Shown here: positions 1-8,146 of the stretch, one piece after another
How the letters are laid out: every line of letters begins with the position of its first letter
Position numbering within the stretch: the stretch's first letter is position 1
Assembly (NCBI GenBank): GCA_945862315.1
Contig: CAMAXW010000020.1
Location: forward strand, 1-62,835
Direction of reading: 5' to 3'
Length of the DNA: 62,835 nucleotides
Origin: Klebsiella pneumoniae
Lineage (GTDB): Bacteria > Pseudomonadota > Gammaproteobacteria > Ga0077536
Translations under genes and position numbers: made by a program
The notes under the pieces: model-generated
Told to the model about the DNA's origin: nothing
Database searches by the model: none
Seen by the model: only the letters and a program-made list of their open reading frames with translations

Positions 1-52
1 TCCCCAATTGCGGTACTGTTCGCCGACACAGACCACCCAGAGTGACGAACCC

Positions 53-949
53 ATGACAAAAAAAAATCGGCCGGGCAGCACCGGCGGCGAAGTCCTGGCG
101 GATGCCAAGGAACACGCAAAAATTGAACGCAACTGGCGGCGGGTCAGCAAGGGCCGGCGGGGTGCTGTTGGCAAGCATTACAAGTATGTAGAGGAGCTGG
201 CCTTGCTGCAGGCGGAGCTTATCAAGCTGCAGGAATGGGTTCGCCTCAAGGGGCTGCGCGTGGCGGTGCTATTTGAGGGACGTGATGCTGCCGGTAAGGG
301 CGGGGTTATCAAGCGCATTACGGAGAGTCTTAACCCACGGGTGTGCCGTACGGTGGCGTTGGGCACTCCCACGGAGCGCGAACGTAGCCAGTGGTATTTT
401 CAGCGCTATGTGCCGCATCTGCCGGCGGCGGGTGAAATCGCGCTGTTCGACCGCAGTTGGTACAACCGGGCGGGCGTAGAACACGTCATGGGGTTTTGTA
501 CCGAGCCCGAGTACCAAGAGTTCTTACGCTCTTGCCCGCTATTCGAAGAAATGCTGGTACGGTCCGGGATTATTCTGGTCAAGTATTGGTTTTCGGTGAG
601 TGACGAGGAACAGGAGCAGCGTTTTCAAGAGCGTATCCGCAACCCGATTAAGCGCTGGAAACTCAGCCCGATGGATTTGGAGTCGCGCAAACACTGGGTG
701 GAATATTCCATGGCCAAAGATGCCATGTTTAAGGCCACTGACCGTAAAAAAACGCCGTGGTATGTGGTGGATGCCAACAATAAGAAAAATGCGCGCCTGA
801 ATTGCATTGCGCATTTACTGCAACAAGTGCCCTATGAGCACATGACACCCGTCGAGATTAAGGTGCCGCCGCGGCAATCGAATCTGCATTACAAACGCCC
901 AAAGATGTCGAGCCAACGTTTTGTGCCCGTGGTCTACGGAAAACCCTAA
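53..949 (+). CDS. ppk2: Polyphosphate kinase 2 (PPK2 family)
   Basis: PPK2 enzymes move phosphate between inorganic polyphosphate and nucleotides in the cytoplasm, usually making nucleoside triphosphates from polyP. The 298-residue product is the normal length for a one-domain PPK2. It shows a Walker A motif GRDAAGKGG (about residues 76-84) and a Walker B/lid motif LFDRSWYNR (131-139), both diagnostic of the family. The ATG at 53 is preferred over the ATG at 8 because the extra 15 residues look unlike the family. The gene stands alone; its left neighbour is outside the window and the next gene is convergent. Whether it prefers GDP, ADP or a monophosphate cannot be read from the sequence. Confidence 0.93.
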   Translation: MTKKNRPGSTGGEVLADAKEHAKIERNWRRVSKGRRGAVGKHYKYVEELALLQAELIKLQEWVRLKGLRVAVLFEGRDAAGKGGVIKRITESLNPRVCRTVALGTPTERERSQWYFQRYVPHLPAAGEIALFDRSWYNRAGVEHVMGFCTEPEYQEFLRSCPLFEEMLVRSGIILVKYWFSVSDEEQEQRFQERIRNPIKRWKLSPMDLESRKHWVEYSMAKDAMFKATDRKKTPWYVVDANNKKNARLNCIAHLLQQVPYEHMTPVEIKVPPRQSNLHYKRPKMSSQRFVPVVYGKP

Positions 950-1372
950 TCCTAAATTGAACCTCGTGAAGGGGTCTTGCTGATTTCGCGGTCCATTGGG
1001 TGGACGCGTTGGGTGGCCTGTCCTCACGGCACCCGTCGCGGCCCGCGCACCGTTTTCCTCTCACGCTCGAGAATCAAGGCGTCGCTGTGGCACACGTTAT
1101 CGCCAGGCACCCACTCCATCAGAATCGTTAACACGCCGCGGCGGGCGAGGTGTTGAGAGCCCGAGAAGACGGGGCTTTGGCCACGCAAAACGGCGGCGGC
1201 CATCATCATCCGGGGCGTTAAAGCCTCGGGCCGAGGCTGCCATTGAACCGCGCGTAGGCGCTGCGGCGCCCCCGCTCGGTGTGCTGGCTGGGGTTAGCGT
1301 TTGGCCCGCTTCACGGTTAAGCGCACGGGCGATGGCGGAAATTTAGGCCTCATTAATCCGTGATATTGAGAT
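950..1372. other. Intergenic stretch without a recognisable gene
   Basis: This 423-base gap separates the convergent ends of the polyphosphate kinase and carbonic anhydrase genes. Several short open frames cross it on both strands but none has a ribosome-binding site or a recognisable family. I see no tRNA fold and no clear terminator hairpin with a T-run. It may be an eroded gene, but nothing supports a specific call. Confidence 0.5.
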
Positions 1373-2152
1373 CTAGACGAGGGTGATTTTCCCAGTCGCT
1401 AAATCGTACACCGCCCCCACAACCTCGATTTTTTTAGCATCCAGCAGAGACTTCACGAGCGAGGGGCGGTTTTGTAGGAACTGCTCCTGTAATTTGACGT
1501 TCTCTACAATGGAGCGATCGAGCAGGCTACCGCCGGTTTCGCGTTGGGCCCTGACCACGGCAGGTTGGATGGCCGTGATAATGTCCTGCATGGTGCCGGG
1601 CAGCGTATCTTTGGTTTCGATCATTTTGACGGTGGCGGCGACCGCGCCGCAGTTGGTGTGCCCCAGCACTATCACCAACGGCGCATTTAACACTGCAACC
1701 GCGTATTCCAGCGAGGAGAGTACCGCGGGGCTGGCGTAGTTGCCGGCCACCCGCGCAACGAACAAGTCCCCGGGGGACTGGTCGAACGCGAATTCCGGCG
1801 CTAGGCGCGAATCCGCGCAACTCAAGATGGCGGCAATGGGATATTGCGCGTTGACTCGGGCGGCACGGCCGGCAGAAAAATCTCGCTCCTGCGGTTGGTT
1901 GGCGACATACCGAGCATTGCCCTCCATTAGGCGCTTGAGTGCGGCGGCGGGCGTGATGGCATTAGGCGCTGCGGCTGCAGCGGAGTCAGCAAAGGCATTG
2001 TTCATGCCCCAAGAAGCGGCCACGGCCAGCATGCCTGAGCGCAGAAAACCACGGCGTGCCGGGTTGCCAGCAGCCGCTTGGTGGGACGTCGTTAGGTGAT
2101 CCGTCTGCGGGGCGGTTCCGTCGTTAACACTCGGTGGGCATAGATGGCACAT
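1373..2152 (-). CDS. Beta-class carbonic anhydrase with Tat signal
   Basis: Interconverts CO2 and bicarbonate with a zinc centre. The zinc ligands and catalytic dyad of the beta class are visible: CADSR (C112, D114, R116) and HTNC (H165, C168). Residues 33-56 hold a twin-arginine motif (RRGFLR) followed by a hydrophobic, alanine-rich stretch ending in a plausible AxA cleavage site. The folded enzyme is therefore probably exported to the periplasm by the Tat system, whereas many beta enzymes are cytosolic. The n-region before the arginines is long, about 32 residues, so the true start could be a little downstream, but it must precede the RR pair. The gene is transcribed alone. Confidence 0.9.
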   Translation of the reverse strand: MCHLCPPSVNDGTAPQTDHLTTSHQAAAGNPARRGFLRSGMLAVAASWGMNNAFADSAAAAAPNAITPAAALKRLMEGNARYVANQPQERDFSAGRAARVNAQYPIAAILSCADSRLAPEFAFDQSPGDLFVARVAGNYASPAVLSSLEYAVAVLNAPLVIVLGHTNCGAVAATVKMIETKDTLPGTMQDIITAIQPAVVRAQRETGGSLLDRSIVENVKLQEQFLQNRPSLVKSLLDAKKIEVVGAVYDLATGKITLV

Positions 2153-2348
2153 GGGCAGATGATCCTAAAATTTAAGCACAAAGTGAGTCGGAATAAGTTG
2201 TCTTGAAAAAGACCAGTAGGGCGCGAGCGGGCTTTGCAATTCTCTCCTCAGCACTGAGTGCGGCCCGGCCATTCTGTGCGAAAAATCATAGTCCAGATCA
2301 TCACTAGGTCGCCACCTGGTAGGCCATTAATTTAAAAAATTCGCCGTA

Positions 2349-3386
2349 TCAAGCGCTGGTGGCCGGCCTCGGCCAATGGGTTTCCACGCACGCCGCCAGC
2401 CACTGCGCGAGCGCCGCATTGACGGCCCGCGGTTGCTCCTGCGCCATCCAATGACCGGTATCGATAATGCGTTCGCTGAGGTTGCTACAGCGTGCGCGCA
2501 TCGGTGCGGCAAGCTGCGACTGGAGGGTTTCACACACATAGTCGTAACGTGCGTGGAGGAATAATACCGGCAGCGACAGCCGCTCCGGCGCGCCGGCCAC
2601 CAGTGCGGCGTTGGCGGTGTGGTTCATGTAATAGGCGTCCGGCCCAAAGAACCCGTTGCGCCGCAGGGCCTGCGCATAGACTTGCAGATCATCCTCACTC
2701 ACCACATCGTCGTCGCGCGGTAAATCCGGTGCTGCGTTGAGTGGCCCAAACCAACCGCCATTGCGCCGCACAGCGCTGGTAAATGCGGGCTTGCCGGCGG
2801 CGGCGGGGTCACCTTTACGCAAGAGTAATTTCATGCTGAGGTAAGGATCGGCGTCAAAAACGGCGGTCGCGCGCGCGAAATTCTCCTCGTAGAATTTCAG
2901 ATAGTCCCACTGGCCGTAGGGGTAATCACCCACGGGATAGACCGTTCTATCTACCAGCGGTAGCAATCCTGCAAGGCCATGCTCTAAGGCGAAGTAGGGC
3001 ACGCACAAATTGGCTATCGCGGTGCAGCGGCTAGGGTGCAAACGCGCCAAATTCCACACCGTGGCGCAGCCCCAATCGTGCCCAATCCACACCGCCTGCT
3101 CGCGCTCTTGGCTGGTCAGCAGCGCTAACATGTCTGCGACGACTTCGGCTTGCGCATAAGCGGACTGCTCCGCATAGACAGACGATAGCCCGTAGCCGCG
3201 CAGGTCGGGGGCCAGCACGCGAAATCCAAGCCCCGCGAAGACCGGCAATTGATGCCGCCAACTCAGCGAAAGCTCCGGCCAGCCATGCACGAACACCAGC
3301 AGCGGACCATCCTTTGGGCCCGCAGCCAAATAATGGGTGGTGTGTCGCGTAGTGCGATGAAAACAAGACTCGATGAGGGTTTCCAA
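2349..3386 (-). CDS. Alpha/beta hydrolase, epoxide hydrolase type
   Basis: Likely opens epoxides to diols through a covalent aspartyl ester intermediate. The 345-residue protein has the oxyanion motif HGWPE (34-38), the nucleophile context GHDWG (D104), and a C-terminal GHW-x-QEQP segment carrying the general-base histidine. That triad geometry is typical of soluble epoxide hydrolases rather than of serine esterases. The cap region between the nucleophile and the histidine contains several tyrosines, as expected for epoxide activation. A related alternative is a haloacid or fluoroacetate dehalogenase, which uses the same Asp nucleophile. Its neighbours do not define a pathway. Confidence 0.82.
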   Translation of the reverse strand: METLIESCFHRTTRHTTHYLAAGPKDGPLLVFVHGWPELSLSWRHQLPVFAGLGFRVLAPDLRGYGLSSVYAEQSAYAQAEVVADMLALLTSQEREQAVWIGHDWGCATVWNLARLHPSRCTAIANLCVPYFALEHGLAGLLPLVDRTVYPVGDYPYGQWDYLKFYEENFARATAVFDADPYLSMKLLLRKGDPAAAGKPAFTSAVRRNGGWFGPLNAAPDLPRDDDVVSEDDLQVYAQALRRNGFFGPDAYYMNHTANAALVAGAPERLSLPVLFLHARYDYVCETLQSQLAAPMRARCSNLSERIIDTGHWMAQEQPRAVNAALAQWLAACVETHWPRPATSA

Positions 3387-3772
3387 AACGGCAGGCTCCG
3401 CGCGCGAATTTTCTCTAGGATAGCGCTTGGGCAGCCCTCAAACACGGGGCTGTTGTGGATAGCCGCGTGGCTCATGACGCGGCGGCTAACCGGCGCAGGG
3501 CAGCGTGAGTGCCGGCTCACTCAAAACATTTGGCGCTAGCCACCCGCCACGTCTCGCCGCGCGCGGGCAATGAGCGGGTGGCCACAAAACAGCGGTTTGG
3601 GGGAGCACTAACGACTGCTTACGCGCCATGCTGGGGTATTTGCCGGCGGCACGGCAACGCCTGCGAAAATTCGGCGACCTCATTGCTGTTTGAACGCGTC
3701 ACCTTAGCGCCACCGGTCGTCCCTGGCGCGTCACCCTTAAACACCTTCGCTCAAACCAGTGCGCCGAGATGC
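3387..3772. other. Intergenic stretch, nothing recognised
   Basis: A 386-base gap between the lptF stop and the start of the epoxide-hydrolase-type gene, both on the minus strand. It must hold the hydrolase promoter unless the two are cotranscribed. Short frames here look like chance. No hairpin with a T-run was found. Confidence 0.45.
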
Positions 3773-4858
3773 TTAGCGAGGCCCCACCACTCGGCCACGC
3801 CGTGGATGCCGCATAACCCACCAAACCAGCGCCATTAACATGAACAAAACGCCGTGAATGAGCCATAGCCCCACGCTCGTGGGTAACACGCCTTTGAGCA
3901 TCAAGGCTTTGCCCACGCCGAGTAGATTGCTGTAGCCGAAGTAACCGGAGATGGCGGTCAGTAGCCACAGGTACCAGTTATAGCCGTTACTGCACAGGGC
4001 GATCATGACGGCCAGTCCAGGCAACAGTAGGGCGCCGATGGGCTTGGCCAGGCGCCATTGCAGTTCGATCCGAAACCCTGGCGATTGGTAGCGCAGTAGT
4101 TCAGAGCTTTTCATGTAGTTGATTTGGTCCGAGACGTCCGTTGGCGCGTGGGTTTCGACGCGCAGCGCATATTTGCCAAAATTGGTGACGACATAATCCA
4201 GTGCGCCGGGTTTTCCCGCGTAGCTGACGCCATCCACGAAAACGGCAAAACGGTCGCCACTGGCGGCTTGTGTTTCCACCTGAGCTTGGTCCGCGCGCAT
4301 CAATCCAACGTCCGTGTTGGTGCGCATTTGCACAAAGGTTTGCTCTAAAGCTTTACTGTCGGCACCCACTTTTTCGGCGTAAAAAACGCGCTTACCCCCA
4401 CTGAGTTCCTTAAAACGGCCTGCTTTGATGCCCGCAATCGTGGCGTCGTTTTCGGTTTGATCGCGGATTCGCGTGATGAGTTCTTCGATTCTTGGCTCCG
4501 CATACAGGGTGAGCGTGCCAACCAGCACCGCCGCGATGAGCCCCAGTTTGGCCGCCGCCACCAGCAGGGTTCCGGGGTGCACCCCAGCGGCCCGCATCAC
4601 CACCAGCTCCGAGTCGCGCTGCAAGCGAATAATGGCGGCAAAAATGCCTAAAAAAAGGCTCATTGGGATCAAATCCCGGAGCGAGACCAGCATTTTGAGA
4701 CTCAGGATCTGCAGGATATGGGCGGGCGCGATCCGCCCATCGGCGGCCTGCCCGAGGTAGGTCGCAAAGCGCGTGCTGAAATAAATGACCAACAGGCTGC
4801 CGAACACCATGGCGAACCCCCGCAGGTATTCCCGCAGAACGTAGCGCTGGAGGATCAT
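3773..4858 (-). CDS. lptF: LPS export permease LptF (YjgP/YjgQ family)
   Basis: Inner-membrane subunit of the LptB2FG transporter that extracts lipopolysaccharide from the inner membrane. The 361-residue product has the family layout: N-terminal transmembrane helices with an RYVLREYL start, a periplasmic beta-rich domain (roughly residues 130-270) and three C-terminal helices. The start at 4858 is chosen because the homologous region begins MILQRYVLRE and an AGGA motif lies upstream. An open frame continues 40 residues further but has no family signature. Unusually, lptG and pepA are not adjacent. Instead it follows a glycosyltransferase and a lipid-A N-domain gene with a 46-base gap, suggesting one envelope operon. 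Confidence 0.88.
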   Translation of the reverse strand: MILQRYVLREYLRGFAMVFGSLLVIYFSTRFATYLGQAADGRIAPAHILQILSLKMLVSLRDLIPMSLFLGIFAAIIRLQRDSELVVMRAAGVHPGTLLVAAAKLGLIAAVLVGTLTLYAEPRIEELITRIRDQTENDATIAGIKAGRFKELSGGKRVFYAEKVGADSKALEQTFVQMRTNTDVGLMRADQAQVETQAASGDRFAVFVDGVSYAGKPGALDYVVTNFGKYALRVETHAPTDVSDQINYMKSSELLRYQSPGFRIELQWRLAKPIGALLLPGLAVMIALCSNGYNWYLWLLTAISGYFGYSNLLGVGKALMLKGVLPTSVGLWLIHGVLFMLMALVWWVMRHPRRGRVVGPR

Positions 4859-4904
4859 GGGGAGATAGTCCTGGTGAGGTGGATAAACAAGAGTGTGGGC
4901 GCCG

Positions 4905-5267
4905 TTAAACCGCAGCGCCCGCAGCCAAGGCGGTCCGGCGGTGTCGGCCATCCAGATACAAATTATAGGCGGCGACAAACATCGGAAAAATATTCGAAAT
5001 CACGCCCACGGAATCGTTTTTACCAAACACAAAATAACTCAACAAGCACACGCTGCCCACCAAGCTCATGTACCAGAAGACTCGCGGCATCACTGGCCTG
5101 TTGGAGACGCGCGAGGCCACTAACTGCACGATCCAGCGCCCGGCGAACAAACTAGCCCCGAAGTAGCCTATAACCTTGCCCACTTCCAACTGCACGCCTA
5201 GCCAATTGCCTAAGGGCAAATTAAACAAGGTGGCGAGGGTGGTGTGGATCTCGAGCAGGGTTTTCAT
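4905..5267 (-). CDS. Lipid-A-biosynthesis N-terminal domain (LAB_N) membrane protein
   Basis: A 120-residue integral membrane protein with about three hydrophobic segments, matching the LAB_N domain found at the N-terminus of some lipid-A-disaccharide synthases and as stand-alone partners of GT2 glycosyltransferases. Recognisable parts include the VGKVIGYFGASLFAGRW-like first helix and a MPRVFWYMSL segment. Its role is probably in handling or flipping a lipid-linked sugar, but the exact activity is not established. Its ATG overlaps the stop of the upstream glycosyltransferase (ATGA at 5264-5267), so the two are translationally coupled. lptF follows. Confidence 0.8.
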   Translation of the reverse strand: MKTLLEIHTTLATLFNLPLGNWLGVQLEVGKVIGYFGASLFAGRWIVQLVASRVSNRPVMPRVFWYMSLVGSVCLLSYFVFGKNDSVGVISNIFPMFVAAYNLYLDGRHRRTALAAGAAV

Positions 5268-6037
5268 GAGCGCGCTGACGGCGGGGTAAGTTCTGCGCTG
5301 GGTACCAATGGCAAGCCTCGGCGGCGCAACCAGAGCACGCCAAAGATGTCGACAATCCCCACCCACAAGCGGTTGCCAACCCCGTATTTAGACTGGCCGT
5401 GACGGCGCGGCCGGTGATGAACTTCCACCGAAATCGCTTGTGCCCCTTCGCGTTGGACGAGTGCGGGTAGAAAGCGGTGCATGTGGTTAAAGCGCGGTAG
5501 TCGCATAAATAAGGCCCGCTCGAAGGCTTTTAAGCCGCAGCCAGTATCCGGTGTGGCATCGCCCAAAATCGCCGCGCGAACGGTGTTGGCGATCCGCGAG
5601 GACCAGCGTCGTAACCACGTATCCCGACGGGTACGGCGGTAGCCACAAACAAGGGTGGGCACATCGCAAGTGGCCAAGGCGGCCAGCAGCGCGGGAATAT
5701 CACCTGGATCATTTTGACCATCGCCGTCGAGGGTCACGATACATCGGCCCTGCGCGAAGTCGATGCCGGTACAAACACTCGCACTTTGGCCACGGTTATG
5801 CGCGTGTCGCACCAGCCGCAACCGGCCGTCAAACTCACCCGCCACGCCCAGCAGGTGCTCGCCGGAGCCATCGGTGCTGGCGTCATCGACCACCAAAATT
5901 TCGAAGTGCCGCCCCGCGCAGGTCTGTGCTATTTCCCGCACCAATGCCAAGACATTATCGCGCTCGTTAAAGCAGGGAATGACGACCGAGAAGTCGGGCT
6001 CGCGGGGGGGTGGCGTGGCAGACGAGGTGGCGTGCAT
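5264..6037 (-). CDS. GT2 family glycosyltransferase (DPM1/GtrB-like)
   Basis: Probably transfers a sugar from a nucleotide donor to polyprenyl phosphate on the cytoplasmic face. The GT2 fold is evident: VVIPCFNERDN at the N-terminus, VVDDASTDG, the metal-binding DGDGQNDP motif, and a C-terminal HRPRRHGQSKYG segment. The protein ends soon after one weak hydrophobic segment and lacks the two C-terminal membrane helices of ArnC or GtrB. The adjacent LAB_N protein may supply membrane anchoring. The ATG at 6037 is chosen because the glycosyltransferase fold starts shortly after it. A frame with another ATG continues upstream to 6181, and no strong ribosome-binding site decides between them. Confidence 0.82.
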   Translation of the reverse strand: MHATSSATPPPREPDFSVVIPCFNERDNVLALVREIAQTCAGRHFEILVVDDASTDGSGEHLLGVAGEFDGRLRLVRHAHNRGQSASVCTGIDFAQGRCIVTLDGDGQNDPGDIPALLAALATCDVPTLVCGYRRTRRDTWLRRWSSRIANTVRAAILGDATPDTGCGLKAFERALFMRLPRFNHMHRFLPALVQREGAQAISVEVHHRPRRHGQSKYGVGNRLWVGIVDIFGVLWLRRRGLPLVPSAELTPPSARS

Positions 6038-6233
6038 GTCAAAAATAATGATTCTGCTAAAAAGGCGCTGGCGGCGCAGGGCATTAACGAGGCGGCTTGG
6101 TCTGGGACCGCGCGCGTCGACCGCGGCGCCGGGCCGAAGTTTAACAGCCATCGGGAGCTGCGGTGCAGCCGCTTTTGACACCGACCGCGCGGGCTGCCTA
6201 CAGTGGCCATCCCTACTTCTAATGGCAATACTG

Positions 6234-6797
6234 ATGGGTCACCGTTTATCAAAAATTTACACGCGTACCGGGGATGCCGGTACGACCGGTCTGGGCGACG
6301 GTAGTCGCGCCACCAAGAACTCCGCACGCATCCACTCGCTCGGCGAGGTCGATGAACTCAATACGGTGTTGGGTCTGCTGTTGGTTGCAGATCTACCCGC
6401 TGCGATGGCGGCTTCATTGCTAGAAATTCAGCACGATTTGTTTGATTTGGGGGGTGAGTTATCTATCCCCGGCAGTTCGCTACTGGCCACCAACGCGGTG
6501 GCGCGGCTCGAAAATTTGATCGATAGCTACAACGAAGCCCTGCCGCCGCTCAAAGAATTTATATTGCCCGGCGGTAACGCCGCGTCGGCTTCCTGCCAGT
6601 TCGCACGCGCGGTGTGTCGCCGTGCGGAGCGGGCAGTTGTCGCAATCAGCGACGCCACCCCGGTGTCGCAGAGTACGCTGCGCTATATCAACCGGCTCTC
6701 GGATTTGCTCTTTGTGCTGGCGCGGGTGCTGGCCCGGGCGAATGGTGGACAAGAAATTATGTGGGACCGTTCACGGTTTGCGCCCGCCGGTGGTTGA
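6234..6797 (+). CDS. Cob(I)alamin adenosyltransferase, PduO type
   Basis: Adds the adenosyl group of ATP to reduced corrinoid to make coenzyme B12. The 187-residue protein carries the ATP-binding N-terminal motif TRTGDAGTTGLGDG and the helical signature with RRAER and NRLSDLLFVLAR near the C-terminus. Start 6234 gives the usual MGHRLSKIYTRTGD N-terminus; an ATG at 6222 is an alternative. No cobalamin riboswitch was seen upstream, and no B12 biosynthesis or transport gene is nearby. The last 27 bases overlap the end of the convergent protease gene. Confidence 0.92.
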   Translation: MGHRLSKIYTRTGDAGTTGLGDGSRATKNSARIHSLGEVDELNTVLGLLLVADLPAAMAASLLEIQHDLFDLGGELSIPGSSLLATNAVARLENLIDSYNEALPPLKEFILPGGNAASASCQFARAVCRRAERAVVAISDATPVSQSTLRYINRLSDLLFVLARVLARANGGQEIMWDRSRFAPAGG

Positions 6798-7478
6798 GCT
6801 GGCGTAGCGTTCGCGCAGTTCCAACATATTGCCGGAACGGGTCATGTCGAGTTGGCGCAGCAAGGACTGTCCGAGCAACGCAACGCTGGGGTAGGCCCCG
6901 TCGATGACCACGGCGTCGATCTCGTTGAGCGAGATCGACTGTATTTTCACGTTGCGCAGCCGCAGGGCATAAGCCCGCGTAGGTCCCGAGGCGGTTTCGA
7001 CGGTGAGGGGTGTACCGTCCACGCGATACAACAGGCCGATACGCCGCGCGGTATTGGCGTTCAGGGCGATAGTCGATGCACCGGTGTCAACGACAAACCG
7101 CAGGCCGTTGCCGTTAATGCTGCCTTCGACGTAGAACTGGCCATCCCGGGCTTCAATCAAACGCGCGCTGCGCGGGGTGGGGGGCGCCGTGATGGGGCCG
7201 CCGATGCGGGCATCCAAACCTACCCGGAAGGTCTCGCCACCCACGGCGAGGGTCGCGTGGGTAGCATCCGAATCAACCAAGCGCACGCCTTCTGGGCTGG
7301 TCTCGCCGCGCGTCAACACCCGCCGCCGTCCCTGAATCTCCAGCACGACTTGGTTGGGAAACAACGCCTGCACCACAATTTTTAAAGCCGGATCCGCGGC
7401 TTGCGCGCCGGTGAGGGTCAACAGGGCGATCCCGGCTAGAACGCCGGCAATATTTTTTGGCCAACAGAAAGTTCGCAT
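6771..7478 (-). CDS. Retropepsin-like aspartic protease, exported (clan AA, TIGR02281-like)
   Basis: A 235-residue protein with a cleavable-looking signal peptide (hydrophobic residues 9-22, cleavage near GAQAA at 24-28). A single retropepsin-type domain follows, with the active-site motif VVDTGAST (D131) and a C-terminal LLGQSLLRQLD segment. Such proteins are single-domain aspartyl proteases thought to act as dimers in the periplasm or on the membrane; substrates are largely unknown. An N-terminal domain of about 80 residues precedes the protease. It is transcribed alone and overlaps the convergent adenosyltransferase gene by 27 bases. Confidence 0.85.
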   Translation of the reverse strand: MRTFCWPKNIAGVLAGIALLTLTGAQAADPALKIVVQALFPNQVVLEIQGRRRVLTRGETSPEGVRLVDSDATHATLAVGGETFRVGLDARIGGPITAPPTPRSARLIEARDGQFYVEGSINGNGLRFVVDTGASTIALNANTARRIGLLYRVDGTPLTVETASGPTRAYALRLRNVKIQSISLNEIDAVVIDGAYPSVALLGQSLLRQLDMTRSGNMLELRERYASSTTGGRKP

Positions 7479-7534
7479 GAGCCTGCTACACTGCCCCCCG
7501 TTTTTTTATAACTTAGCAGAGGTGGAGCTTCCCT

Positions 7535-8146
7535 ATGCATATTGCTTGTCTTGATTTCGAAGGGGTCTTGGTACCCGAGATTTGGGTAGGGCTGGCCGAG
7601 CGCACCGGCATCGCCGAACTGCGCGCCACGACACGCGAAATCCCGGATTACCACCAGCTCATGGGCATGCGCTTGGCCGTCATGCGTGAACACGGCTTGG
7701 GTTTCGCCGATATTCGCGCCGCCGCCGACCAACTCGACCCGCTACCCGGTGCCTACGAGTTTCTCGAGTGGTTGCGCAGCGAGTATCAGGTTGCCATCGT
7801 GTCGGATACTTTCTACGAACTGGCCGCGCCGCTGCTGGAAAAATTAGGGCAACCCATGATGCTCTGTCACCGACTAACGTTGGATGCCGCGGGCGCTATT
7901 AGCGGTTATCAGCTGCGCCAGCCCGATCCCAAACGCAAAGCCGTACGGGGCTTTAAGTCGATGGAATACCAAGTGGTGGCCACTGGCGACTCCTACAACG
8001 ATATTCCCATGTTGGAAGAAGCTGATCGGGCGTGGTTTTTTTGTCCTCCAGACAACGTGGTCCGTGATTATCCAGCCTTCCCAGTAGCCCGTAGCTATGC
8101 CGAACTCAAGGCGGCTTTTGCCGGCGCCAAGCGGGATTTTGGCTAA
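7535..8146 (+). CDS. thrH: Phosphoserine phosphatase/homoserine phosphotransferase ThrH
   Basis: HAD-superfamily enzyme that dephosphorylates phosphoserine and can pass the phosphate to homoserine, linking serine and threonine synthesis. The 203-residue length matches ThrH of pseudomonads. HAD motif I is modified to CLDFEGVLVPE at residues 4-14, as is characteristic of ThrH, and motif IV is GDSYNDIPML. A GGTGGAG ribosome-binding site precedes the ATG. The stop overlaps that of the convergent gluQ gene by four bases. Confidence 0.92.
   Translation: MHIACLDFEGVLVPEIWVGLAERTGIAELRATTREIPDYHQLMGMRLAVMREHGLGFADIRAAADQLDPLPGAYEFLEWLRSEYQVAIVSDTFYELAAPLLEKLGQPMMLCHRLTLDAAGAISGYQLRQPDPKRKAVRGFKSMEYQVVATGDSYNDIPMLEEADRAWFFCPPDNVVRDYPAFPVARSYAELKAAFAGAKRDFG

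Noticed and set aside
1024-1209. Minus-strand 61-residue frame as a small gene or pseudogene
   Set aside because: It lacks a ribosome-binding site and any family signature; it is no longer than chance frames in GC-rich DNA.
6038-6233. Cobalamin riboswitch before the adenosyltransferase gene
   Set aside because: I found no B12-box-like conserved core, and the space is shared with the start of the divergent glycosyltransferase gene.
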